NCBI GenBank assembly: GCA_028713995.1
Contig: JAQTNF010000006.1
Coordinates: 1-64,000 of the forward strand
Origin: Deltaproteobacteria bacterium
Lineage (GTDB): Bacteria > Myxococcota_A > Polyangia > JAAYKL01
Direction of reading: 5' to 3'
DNA: 64,000 nucleotides
The translations under genes and the position numbers were made by a program. Positions within the stretch are counted from its first letter, which is position 1; every line of letters begins with the position of its first letter. Under the pieces are notes generated by a model. It had not been told where the DNA came from. It worked only from the letters and a program-made list of their open reading frames with translations, and did not search any database. Positions 7,461-15,142 of this stretch are shown here, piece after piece.

Positions 7461-9503
7461 ATGACGACACCCAGAAAGATCGGCATCGTTGGCGGCGGAA
7501 CCATGGGCAGCGGCATCGCCCAGAAGGTGGCCCAGTCCGGGCTAAAGGTGGTGCTCATGGACGTCTCGGACGCGCAGGTGCAGGCGGGCCTCAGCCGCAT
7601 CCGCTCCATGCTCGAGGAGGGCGTCAAGCGCAAGGTGTTCGCCGAGGGCGAGCCGGACCGCGTGCTCGCGCGCATCACGGGCACCACCAAGGCCGAGGAT
7701 CTCAAGGACTGCGACCTGGTGCTCGAGGCGGTGTTCGAGGACCTGGGGGTCAAGCGCAAGCTGTTCGCCGAGGTCGAGAAGCACGTGCGGCCGGACGCGG
7801 TGCTGGCCACGAACACGTCGTCGTTCAAGGTCGCGGCCGTGGCCGAGGGCGCCAGGCACCCGCAGCGCTTCGTGGGGCTGCACTACTTCTACCACCCGGC
7901 CAAGAACCGGCTGCTCGAGGTCATCCCGGGCAAGGGCACGGCGCCCGCGCCGCTCGCGTCCGCATGGGCGTTCGCCGAGGCCACGGGCAAGACCCCGATC
8001 CACTCGGCCGACGCGCCCGGTTTCGTGGTCAACCGCTTCTTCGTGCCGTGGCTCAACGAGTCGGTGCGCCTGCTCGAGGAGGGCGTGGCGGATCTGCCCA
8101 CCATCGAGAAGACCTGCAAGGACCTGTTCGGCATCGGCATGGGGCCGTTCGAGCTCATGAACGTGACCGGCGTGCCCATCGCGCAGCACGCGGCCGCGGG
8201 CCTGGCCTCGGAGCTGGGGGCGTTCTACGCGCCGTGCGAGCTTCTGAAGAAACAGGTCGCGAGCAAGAAGAACTGGGATCTCGCGGGCGAAGCCGGGACG
8301 CGCGGCGCCGCGGACGTGGAGAGGCGCCTGCTCGGCGTGGTGCTGCTCGTGGCGGCGCAGCTCGTGGACGAGGGCGTGGCCTCGGCCGAGGACACGGACA
8401 TCGGCGCCAAGGTGGGCCTGCGCTGGCCAATCGGGCCGTTCGCGCTCGCCAACCAGCGCGGGATCGCAGGCGCGGTGGCCGCGGCCGCGCGAGTCGCGGA
8501 CACGTACGGGCTGCCCCTGCCCAGGTCGCTCGCCGAGCGCAAGGAGAAGCCGGTGCCGTTCGCGCTCAAGGCCGTGAACCTGGCGGTTGAGGACGGCATC
8601 GCGCGCATCACCATGAACAGGCCGGACGTCCTGAACGCGCTCGATCCCGACACGGTGGCCGCGCTCGAAACCGCCTTCAACGCGGCGGTGGCCGACGGCA
8701 AGGTCAAGGCCATCGTCATCGAAGGCCGAGGCAAGGCGTTCGTGGCCGGCGCGGACATCAAGTTCTTCGTGCGGGCCATCGACGAGAAGGACATCCCGCG
8801 CATCGTCTCGTTCACGCGCAAGGGCCAGGAGCTCCTGCTCGCCATCGACCGCTGCGACAAGCCCGTGGTGGCGCGCGTCAACGGCATGGCGCTCGGCGGC
8901 GGCGCGGAGCTGGCGCTCTCCTGCGACGCGATCGTGGCCGACGAGTCCGCGGTGCTGGGCTTCCCGGAGACGGGCATCGGCATCTACCCGGGCCTGGGCG
9001 GGACCCAGCGCCTCGTCCATCGCTGCGGCATTGGCGCGGCTCGATACCTCGTCATGTCGGGCGACATCCTGCCCGCGGCCAAGGCGGCGGCCATCGGGCT
9101 CGTCGACGTCGTGGCGCCCGCGGGCACGTCCATGAGCGTGGTGAAGCAGCTCCTCGCCGAGAAGCGCGTCAAGGCCGGGCCCGGTCCCTCGGGGCTCGCG
9201 AAGCCCACGGCCGACAAGGCGAGGTACGAGAAGATCTTCACCGACGCGGGCACAGCCGCGCTCATGGACGGCTCGTTCGCGCCGGCCGACAAGGAAGGGG
9301 AGAAGCTCAAGAAGAAGATCGCGGGCAAGGCCCCCATCGCGCTGCGCATGGCGAACGAACTCATGCAGAAGGCGCTCTCACTCCCGGTCGAGAAGGGGGT
9401 CGAGGAGGAGCTGGCGTCCTTGCCGAGGATCTTCTCCACCGAGGACGCGCGCGCCGGGCTCGGCTCGGTGGGCAAGGGCCGTCCGGAGTTCAAGGGCAGG
9501 TAG
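7461..9503 (+). CDS. Bifunctional 3-hydroxyacyl-CoA dehydrogenase / enoyl-CoA hydratase (dehydrogenase first)
   Basis: 680 residues. N-terminal NAD-binding domain with GGGTMGSGIA (about 9-18), ATNTSSF and GLHYFYHP, then the dehydrogenase C-domains (DAPGFVVNRFF). The crotonase domain starts at about 375: GRGKAFVAGADIKFF, the oxyanion/Glu motif MALGGGAELALSCD and FPETGIGIYPGLGGTQRL, so both catalytic glutamates are present. Bacterial FadB/FadJ have the opposite order (hydratase first). Dehydrogenase-first fusions are best known from archaeal crotonyl-CoA hydratase/3-hydroxybutyryl-CoA dehydrogenases. It probably interconverts enoyl-, 3-hydroxy- and 3-oxoacyl-CoA. It has a strong promoter and GAGGAGGA ribosome site and is followed after 36 bases by a CoA ligase gene. 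Confidence 0.88.
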   Translation: MTTPRKIGIVGGGTMGSGIAQKVAQSGLKVVLMDVSDAQVQAGLSRIRSMLEEGVKRKVFAEGEPDRVLARITGTTKAEDLKDCDLVLEAVFEDLGVKRKLFAEVEKHVRPDAVLATNTSSFKVAAVAEGARHPQRFVGLHYFYHPAKNRLLEVIPGKGTAPAPLASAWAFAEATGKTPIHSADAPGFVVNRFFVPWLNESVRLLEEGVADLPTIEKTCKDLFGIGMGPFELMNVTGVPIAQHAAAGLASELGAFYAPCELLKKQVASKKNWDLAGEAGTRGAADVERRLLGVVLLVAAQLVDEGVASAEDTDIGAKVGLRWPIGPFALANQRGIAGAVAAAARVADTYGLPLPRSLAERKEKPVPFALKAVNLAVEDGIARITMNRPDVLNALDPDTVAALETAFNAAVADGKVKAIVIEGRGKAFVAGADIKFFVRAIDEKDIPRIVSFTRKGQELLLAIDRCDKPVVARVNGMALGGGAELALSCDAIVADESAVLGFPETGIGIYPGLGGTQRLVHRCGIGAARYLVMSGDILPAAKAAAIGLVDVVAPAGTSMSVVKQLLAEKRVKAGPGPSGLAKPTADKARYEKIFTDAGTAALMDGSFAPADKEGEKLKKKIAGKAPIALRMANELMQKALSLPVEKGVEEELASLPRIFSTEDARAGLGSVGKGRPEFKGR

Positions 9504-9539
9504 CAACCATCGACACACGGGGAGAGAAACGAGAATCGC

Positions 9540-11129
9540 ATGAGCCGCGACGAGCACGAGATCGAGACCTTCAACGCAGCAGAGTACTTTGTCGACAGGA
9601 ACATCCGCCAGGGCCGAGGCCACAAGACGGCCCTCTACTTCAAGGACCGCAAGTACACCTACAACGACCTGCAGAAGATGGTGAACAAGACGGCCAACGC
9701 GCTCGTGGACCTGGGCCTGCGCATCGAGGATCGCGTGCTGCTCCTGCTCCTCGACACGCCCGAGTTCTTCGCCTGCTTCTGGGGCGCCATCCGCATCGGC
9801 GCGGTGCCCGTGCCGGTCAACACCATGATGACCCCGGACGACTACGAGTACTTCCTGAACGACAGCCGCGCCAAGGTGCTCATGTGCAACGAGGCGCTCC
9901 TGCCGCTCGTGTACCAGATCACGGGCGACCTGCCGTATCTGCGCGACCTCATCGTCATCGAGGAGGGCGGCGGCGCCAAGCAGCCCTTCAAGCAGAAGTA
10001 CCGCCGCGCGCCGAGCGTGAGCAAGTCGGCGCCCACCACGCGCGACGACGTGGGGTTCTGGCTGTACTCCTCGGGCAGCACGGGCTTCCCCAAGGGCGCC
10101 ATCCACTCGCAGTTCGATCCCGTGGTGTGCGCCGAGAACTACGCGCGCGGCGTGCTCGGCATGACCGAGAACGACGTGACGCTCTCCGCGGCGCGGCTCT
10201 TCTTTGCCTACGGGCTCGGCAACTCGAACTTCTTCCCGCTCTCGGTGGGCGCCTCCTCGGTCCTCTACCCGGAGCGGCCCACGCCCGAGCTCATCTACGG
10301 ACTGCTCGCGAAGCACAAGCCGAGCCTCTTCTTCGGCGTGCCCACGCTGTACGCGGCCATGCTCGACCACGCGGCCAAGGAGGACGCGGCGCGTGGACGT
10401 AAGCCCGATCCCAACCGGCCGCACGAGCTTGCGTCCGTGCGCCTGTGCGTCTCGGCCGGCGAGGCCCTGCCGCCCGACGTGTACCACCGTTGGAAGGAGC
10501 GCTACGGCGTGGAGATCATCGACGGCATCGGCTCGACCGAGATGCTGCACATCTTCCTTACGAACCGGCCGGGCGAGGTGGTCACGGGCAGCACGGGCAA
10601 GCCGGTGCCGGGCTACGAGGTGAAGCTCGTCGACGACGCCGGGGTGAAGGTGGCGGACGGCGACATCGGCACGCTGCTCGTCAAGGGCGACAGCGCGGCG
10701 CAGTACTACTGGGGCAAGCGCGAGAAGTCGCGCAAGACCATGCTCGGTGAATGGATCAACACGGGCGACAAGTTCCACATGGACGAGAGGGGCTGCTACT
10801 GGTGCCACGGCCGCGGCGACGACATGCTCAAGGTGGGCGGCATCTGGGTGTCGCCGGTGGAGGTGGAGCGCGCGCTCGTGGAGCACCCGGCCGTGCTCGA
10901 GTGCGCGGTGATCGGCTACCCGGACAAGGACAGCCTCATCAAGCCCAAGGCGTTCGTGGTGCTCTCCGACACGTCCAAGGCCGGCGAAGCGCTGGCCGAG
11001 GAGCTCAAGGAGTTCGTCAGGGACCGGCTCGCCAAGTACAAGTACCCGCGCTGGATCGTGTTCCTCGACGAGCTGCCCAAGACCTCCACGGGCAAGACCC
11101 TGCGCTACAAGCTGCGCGAGCTCGCGTAG
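9540..11129 (+). CDS. Benzoate-CoA-ligase-type acyl-CoA synthetase
   Basis: 529 residues, the usual length of this branch. It opens with FNAAEYFVDRNI, has the AMP-binding P-loop YSSGSTGFPKG (about 180-190), LFFAYGLGNSNFFPLSVGA, DGIGSTEMLHIF, NTGDKF and the C-terminal catalytic lysine in TSTGKTLRYK. These segments match the benzoate/aryl-CoA ligase family, which forms acyl-CoA from acid, ATP and CoA. Related enzymes also take short hydroxyacids, so the substrate is open. It lies in an operon with the dehydrogenase-hydratase fusion and would feed that enzyme or the thiolases nearby. Confidence 0.85.
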   Translation: MSRDEHEIETFNAAEYFVDRNIRQGRGHKTALYFKDRKYTYNDLQKMVNKTANALVDLGLRIEDRVLLLLLDTPEFFACFWGAIRIGAVPVPVNTMMTPDDYEYFLNDSRAKVLMCNEALLPLVYQITGDLPYLRDLIVIEEGGGAKQPFKQKYRRAPSVSKSAPTTRDDVGFWLYSSGSTGFPKGAIHSQFDPVVCAENYARGVLGMTENDVTLSAARLFFAYGLGNSNFFPLSVGASSVLYPERPTPELIYGLLAKHKPSLFFGVPTLYAAMLDHAAKEDAARGRKPDPNRPHELASVRLCVSAGEALPPDVYHRWKERYGVEIIDGIGSTEMLHIFLTNRPGEVVTGSTGKPVPGYEVKLVDDAGVKVADGDIGTLLVKGDSAAQYYWGKREKSRKTMLGEWINTGDKFHMDERGCYWCHGRGDDMLKVGGIWVSPVEVERALVEHPAVLECAVIGYPDKDSLIKPKAFVVLSDTSKAGEALAEELKEFVRDRLAKYKYPRWIVFLDELPKTSTGKTLRYKLRELA

Positions 11130-11131
11130 CT

Positions 11132-11239
11132 CCGGCGGTGAACCGCCGGGCTGAGGGAACAAAGGGCATTGGGAATGCCCTGCCGGGGGCGATCTGCAGC
11201 CCGCAGGGCTTCGTCCTTTCAGCCAGGACGTTCACGTCC
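11132..11239. repeat. Run of consecutive hairpins between convergent genes
   Basis: Four short inverted repeats follow each other. CCGGCGG-TGAA-CCGCCGG (11132-11149), GGGCATT-GGG-AATGCCC (11164-11180), a GCCC-GCA-GGGC unit at about 11201-11211, and GGACG-TTCA-CGTCC (about 11226-11239). The first lies three bases after the ligase stop and may act as a terminator, but no T-run follows it. The series looks like palindromic intergenic repeat material. Whether it occurs elsewhere in the genome cannot be seen here. Confidence 0.5.
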
Positions 11240-11287
11240 GGGCGCGTATGACCGCGGGCTGTCTGGTGTGGAAACGGGTGGGGAGAA

Positions 11288-12481
11288 TCAGCTCTCGCGC
11301 TTGATGACCATGGCCGTGGTCACGCCGCCGCCGCCGCAGATGGAGGCCACGCCGAGCTCCTTGCCGCGCTGCTTGAGCGCGTTGTAGAGCGTGACCACGA
11401 TGCGCGCGCCCGAGATGCCGGTTGGGTGGCCGAGTGCGATGGCGCCGCCGTTGACGTTGAGCTTCGCGAGATCGAGGCCGAGCATCTTCACGTTCACGAG
11501 CGCCTGCACGGCAAACGCCTCGTTGACCTCGTAGAGATCCATGTTCTTGATCGTCATGCCGACCTTCTCGAGCGCCTTGGGGATGGAGATGCCAGGGCCC
11601 TCGCCCATGTAACGCCCGTCCACCGCGGCCTGGGCGTAGGACACGATGCTGAAGAGCGGCGTCGCGCCCGCGGCCTTGGCCCGCTCGCGCGTGGTGAGCA
11701 CGAGCGCGCACGCGCCGTCCGACATGCCGCACGCGTTGCCCGCGGTCACGCGGCCGTCCTTCTTGAAGGCCGCGGGCAGCTTGGCGAGCCGCTCGATCGT
11801 GGTGTCCTTGCGCGGGGTCTCGTCCTTGTCGAACACGACCTCGGGCTTCTTGCCCTTGGCCGGGATGACCACGGGCGTGATCTCGTCCTTGAAGCGGCCC
11901 TCCTCGGCGGCGGCCACGGCCTTCTCATGGCTCGCGAGCGCGAACTCGTCCATCTCCTTGCGCGACACGTCGTGGCGCTCGAGCAGGTTCTCGGCCGTGT
12001 TGCCCATGCCGTAGCCGCAGGTGGGATCGATGGAGTCGGACCAGCCGTCCTCGAGCTTGCGGTCGCCCATCTTGAAGCCCTCGAAGCGGCAGTTCTTGAG
12101 CAGGAACGGGATGGTCGACATGGAGTCCATGCCGCCCGCCATGTAGACCTCTCCGCGGCCGGTCATGATGCCCTCGGCCGAGAACATGATGGACTTCATG
12201 CCCGACGGGCAGGCCATGTTGAGCGTGATGGCCGGCACGTCCACCGGCATGCCGCCAAAGAGCATGGCCGAGCGCGCGGAGTTGGGGCCGTTGCCCGCCT
12301 GGCGGCACGAGCCGTAGATGACCTCGGCGAAGTCGGCGCCCTTGAACGGCGAGCGCTCGAGCGCCGCCTTGATGGCCGCGGCGCCCAGGTGGTAGACCGG
12401 CACGTCCTTGAGCGTGCCGCCGAAGCTGCCCATGGGCGTGCGCACCGCGCTGACCGCCACGATGTCGTTGAGTTTCGTCAT
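11288..12481 (-). CDS. Acetyl-CoA acetyltransferase (thiolase)
   Basis: 397 residues from ATG 12481, preceded by GAGGTG at good spacing; the track start is a GTG three codons upstream. A canonical thiolase: nucleophile Cys in NMACPSGMKS (about 92), EVNEAFAVQA, His in GGAIALGHPTG (about 350) and second Cys in SICGGGG (about 380). It condenses or cleaves acyl-CoA with acetyl-CoA. It is transcribed towards the CoA ligase gene. Its partners are probably the dehydrogenase-hydratase fusion and the SDR reductase nearby. A PHA, butyrate-type or beta-oxidation role cannot be separated from sequence alone. Confidence 0.9.
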   Translation of the reverse strand: MTKLNDIVAVSAVRTPMGSFGGTLKDVPVYHLGAAAIKAALERSPFKGADFAEVIYGSCRQAGNGPNSARSAMLFGGMPVDVPAITLNMACPSGMKSIMFSAEGIMTGRGEVYMAGGMDSMSTIPFLLKNCRFEGFKMGDRKLEDGWSDSIDPTCGYGMGNTAENLLERHDVSRKEMDEFALASHEKAVAAAEEGRFKDEITPVVIPAKGKKPEVVFDKDETPRKDTTIERLAKLPAAFKKDGRVTAGNACGMSDGACALVLTTRERAKAAGATPLFSIVSYAQAAVDGRYMGEGPGISIPKALEKVGMTIKNMDLYEVNEAFAVQALVNVKMLGLDLAKLNVNGGAIALGHPTGISGARIVVTLYNALKQRGKELGVASICGGGGVTTAMVIKRES

Positions 12482-12516
12482 GATTCGCACCTCGCTGGTT
12501 GCTCGTTGGTGGCGGG

Positions 12517-12546
12517 ACTATAAAACGGAAACGGCCTGCGTTCCAA
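12517..12546 (-). promoter_or_regulatory. Sigma-70-type promoter of the thiolase gene
   Basis: On the minus strand TTGGAA, 18-base spacer, TATAGT. The transcript would start about 30 bases before ATG 12481. Confidence 0.5.
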
Positions 12547-12583
12547 GGGGCTACGTGCTGCGCCGCCGGGAGAGGGCGGCCTG

Positions 12584-13687
12584 TCAGGAAGAGCGGAGCG
12601 CATAGCTCGCGCTGCGCCCCCTTCCGGCCCCCGGCACGAGGATTCCCTTCAATACGAGATCGGCGATGTCGCGTTTGGCCGACTCCCGGCTGGTCCGCGT
12701 CATGCCCACGTACTTGCGGTTCGTGAGCCCGCCCTCGAAGCCTTCGGGCTCCGCTTCGAGCAACCGCGCGAGCACCTTCTTCTGTCGTTCGTTGAGCTCG
12801 GTCCGTCTGTGCTTCCGCCAGAAGCGGTCGGTGCGCAGCGCCTTCCCGATCTGCGCGCGCGATGCGGCAAGAGAGCGTTCGAAGCAGCCCAGGAACCACA
12901 GCATGAAGCCGGTGACGTCCCCCTTACCGCGCTGCGCGCCTTCGAGGGCGGCGTAGTAGTCCCGCCGTTCGGCGGCGATGCGGGACGACATGCTGTAGAG
13001 GCGACGCCCGTCCTTCTCGTCCTCGGCCAGGGCGAGGTCGGTGAGCGCCCGTGCGAGGCGGCCGTTGCCGTCGTCGAACGGGTGGATCGTCACGAACCTG
13101 AAGTGGGCGAGCGCGGCTCGGAGGACGCCGTCCATGGCGCCGCGGGACGCGCGCCACCACTCGAAGAACGCCCCCATCTCCTGCGTCACTCGCTCGGAGG
13201 GCGGCGCCTCGAAATGCACGAGCTCCCTGCCGATGGGGCCGGACACGACCTGCATGGGGTCGCCGCCGTCGCGCCAGCTCCCGATCCGGATCTGCGCGCC
13301 GCCCGAGAGCCCGTCGGGGAACAGGGCCGCATGCCAGGCGAGAACGCGCTCGGGAGTGAGCGGCTCGTCCCAGCTCCGGGTCGCTTCGACGAGAACGCGC
13401 ACGACCCCGTCGGCGCGCCGATCCGTGCGGGACACCCCGGCATCGGGGAGCCCGAGGCGCCGCGCAACTGACGATCGCACCGCGTCGCGATCGAGCCGCT
13501 CGCCCTCGATGGCAGCGGTCTCCACGCTCTCCTCGACGAGCAGCGCAGCCTGCCCCTCGAGGCCCAGAGCGTCCGCTTCCGCGAGCAGCATCCCCTGGGC
13601 CTTTCGCACGACGGAGAGCCGCGTCAGGATGGCGACCTCGTCCCATTCGAGCTGCGGCCATCGAGGGTGTTCCCAGATGTACGGCAC
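12584..13687 (-). CDS. Fic-domain protein (DUF4172 plus Fic plus C-terminal wHTH)
   Basis: 367 residues from GTG 13687, which has GGAGGAAAGA directly upstream; the track begins at a TTG inside that site. The N-terminus YIWEHPRWPQLEWD is the DUF4172 type. Next comes an inhibitory-helix motif TAAIEG (about 58-63), which in class II Fic proteins blocks the active site. The Fic core is HPFDDGNGRLAR (about 204-215), with catalytic His and all phosphate-binding residues. The C-terminus (TNRKYVGMTRTSRESAKRDIADLVLKGIL) looks like a winged helix, so it may bind DNA. Fic enzymes transfer AMP to protein hydroxyls; the target is unknown. It splits the acyl-CoA gene region and looks like an accessory insertion. 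Confidence 0.9.
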   Translation of the reverse strand: MPYIWEHPRWPQLEWDEVAILTRLSVVRKAQGMLLAEADALGLEGQAALLVEESVETAAIEGERLDRDAVRSSVARRLGLPDAGVSRTDRRADGVVRVLVEATRSWDEPLTPERVLAWHAALFPDGLSGGAQIRIGSWRDGGDPMQVVSGPIGRELVHFEAPPSERVTQEMGAFFEWWRASRGAMDGVLRAALAHFRFVTIHPFDDGNGRLARALTDLALAEDEKDGRRLYSMSSRIAAERRDYYAALEGAQRGKGDVTGFMLWFLGCFERSLAASRAQIGKALRTDRFWRKHRRTELNERQKKVLARLLEAEPEGFEGGLTNRKYVGMTRTSRESAKRDIADLVLKGILVPGAGRGRSASYALRSS

Positions 13688-13738
13688 TCTTTCCTCCAAC
13701 GGGCGGTGATCCGATTACGCGTGCTAAACGGGTCTCTA

Positions 13739-13771
13739 TCTGACCCATTTATACGCTTCAATTGGGTCAGA
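13739..13771. promoter_or_regulatory. Inverted repeat upstream of the Fic gene, likely operator
   Basis: Perfect 9-base arms TCTGACCCA and TGGGTCAGA are separated by 15 bases that include TTGAAG and TATAAA on the minus strand. They lie about 50-85 bases before the Fic start. The Fic protein has a C-terminal winged helix, so autoregulation is a reasonable guess. Confidence 0.5.
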
Positions 13772-13886
13772 GGCAAGCCCCGGGGAAGTTGGCCGCCCGA
13801 GCGCCATCCGCCGAATTGTCATTTGGTTTCGCAATGATCCGTTTGGGTGGCAAGAGGTCCGAAGGCAAAAGGGTCGGGGCGAAGAA

Positions 13887-14636
13887 TCACGCCACGAGCT
13901 GGCCGCCGTCGACGTTGAGCACCTGGCCCGTCACGTGCCGCGACAGGTCCGAGCAGAAGAACGCCACCACGTTGGCCACCTCCTCGGGCTTCCCGAGGCG
14001 GCCCATCAGGATCTCGGTGAGCGACTTCTTCTTCGCCTCCTCGTCCATCTGGGCCACCATGTCGGTCTCGATGAGCCCGGGCGCCACGGCGTTCACGTTG
14101 ATGTTCTTGCTGCCGAGCTCGCGGGCGAGCGTCTTCGTGAAGGCGATGATGCCGCCCTTGGAGGCCGCGTAGTTCGACTGGCCGAACTTGCCGCGGATGC
14201 CGTTGATCGACGTGACGTTGACGATCTTGCCGTAGGCCTGCTCTCGGAAGAGCGGCACCGCGGCGCGCGCGTAGTTGAAGTAGCCCTTGAGGTTCACCTC
14301 GATGACCTTGTCCCACTGCTCCTCGGTCATCTTCCAGATCACGCCGTCCCAGTTGATGCCCGCGTTGCACACGAGGATGTGCAGGCCCCCGAAGGCCGCG
14401 ACGGTCCTCTTCACCATGGCGTCGGCGTCGGCGAAGCTCGCCACGTCGGCCTTGACCGCGAGGCCCTTGACGCCCATGGCCTCCATCTCGGCCACGACCG
14501 CCCTGGCCTCGTCGTCGTGCTTGCGGTAGTTGATGGCCACGTTCGCGCCCAGGCTCGCAAGCCTCTTCGCGATGGCCGTGCCGATGCCCAGGCTGCCGCC
14601 CGTGACGATGGCGCTCTTGCCCTTCAGATCGATCAT
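13887..14636 (-). CDS. SDR reductase, acetoacetyl-CoA/3-oxoacyl reductase type
   Basis: 249 residues from ATG 14636, preceded by AGGAGGAACA; the track start is upstream in another gene. Cofactor motif TGGSLGIG (about 13-20), NAGIN (about 92-96), and a catalytic Ser (in TSINGIRG), Tyr and Lys in YAASK (about 156-160), ending LNVDGGQLVA. The best fit is a FabG/PhaB-like NAD(P)H-dependent reductase of 3-oxoacyl thioesters. The start overlaps the thioesterase stop (ATGA), so the four genes from 17111 to 13887 run as one unit. Beside thiolases it may reduce 3-oxoacyl-CoA or work in reverse as a hydroxyacyl-CoA dehydrogenase. Confidence 0.85.
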   Translation of the reverse strand: MIDLKGKSAIVTGGSLGIGTAIAKRLASLGANVAINYRKHDDEARAVVAEMEAMGVKGLAVKADVASFADADAMVKRTVAAFGGLHILVCNAGINWDGVIWKMTEEQWDKVIEVNLKGYFNYARAAVPLFREQAYGKIVNVTSINGIRGKFGQSNYAASKGGIIAFTKTLARELGSKNINVNAVAPGLIETDMVAQMDEEAKKKSLTEILMGRLGKPEEVANVVAFFCSDLSRHVTGQVLNVDGGQLVA

Positions 14637-15142
14637 TTTCTGTTCCTCCTGTCGCGCTTCTTGCGCTCGAGCATGGCCTCGTGGATGCGGTGCGCGTCGT
14701 CCCATTCGCGCTTCGCCTCAGCGCCCGAGGGCGTGAGAGGCGGGATCTCGAGCGTCCTGCCGTCCCTGTCCATGGCGACCATGAAGAGCGTGCCCTTGCA
14801 GCACGGGCGGCGCTCCCACGTGCGCTTGTCGATGGCGAAGACCCGCACGCGCACGCCGCACGTGTGCCTCGACGTGTACACGACGCGCGCCTCCACCTCG
14901 GCGATCTCGCCCTGTCGCACCGGCGCCGAGAACTCGAGCGCGTCGAGCGAGGCCGTGACGAAGTGCTGCCTCGCGTAACGCGACGCGGCGAGGCCGGCGG
15001 CGCGATCCATGAGGGCCAGGATCCGTCCGCCGAACGCCGTGCCGTACGGGTTCGTGTCCCCCGGGAAGATTTCCTCGAGCACCGAGATGGGATCCGAAGG
15101 GCTGCCCGTGGCGGGGCGGCCCTTGTCGCGCGTCCTCGTCAA
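14633..15142 (-). CDS. Hotdog-fold acyl-CoA thioesterase
   Basis: 169 residues. I start it at TTG 15142, which overlaps the thiolase stop (TTGA); the track shows it only as the tail of a long ORF. The core is ISVLEEIFPGDTNPYGTAFGGRILALMDRAAG (about 20-50), then ASLDALEFSAPVRQGE and VRVRVFAIDKRTWERRPCCKGTLFMVAMD. This is the YciA/BACH-type acyl-CoA hydrolase pattern with conserved N and D residues. It releases free acid and CoA and may relieve CoA trapping in this pathway. Its stop overlaps the SDR start. Confidence 0.78.
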   Translation of the reverse strand: MTRTRDKGRPATGSPSDPISVLEEIFPGDTNPYGTAFGGRILALMDRAAGLAASRYARQHFVTASLDALEFSAPVRQGEIAEVEARVVYTSRHTCGVRVRVFAIDKRTWERRPCCKGTLFMVAMDRDGRTLEIPPLTPSGAEAKREWDDAHRIHEAMLERKKRDRRNRK

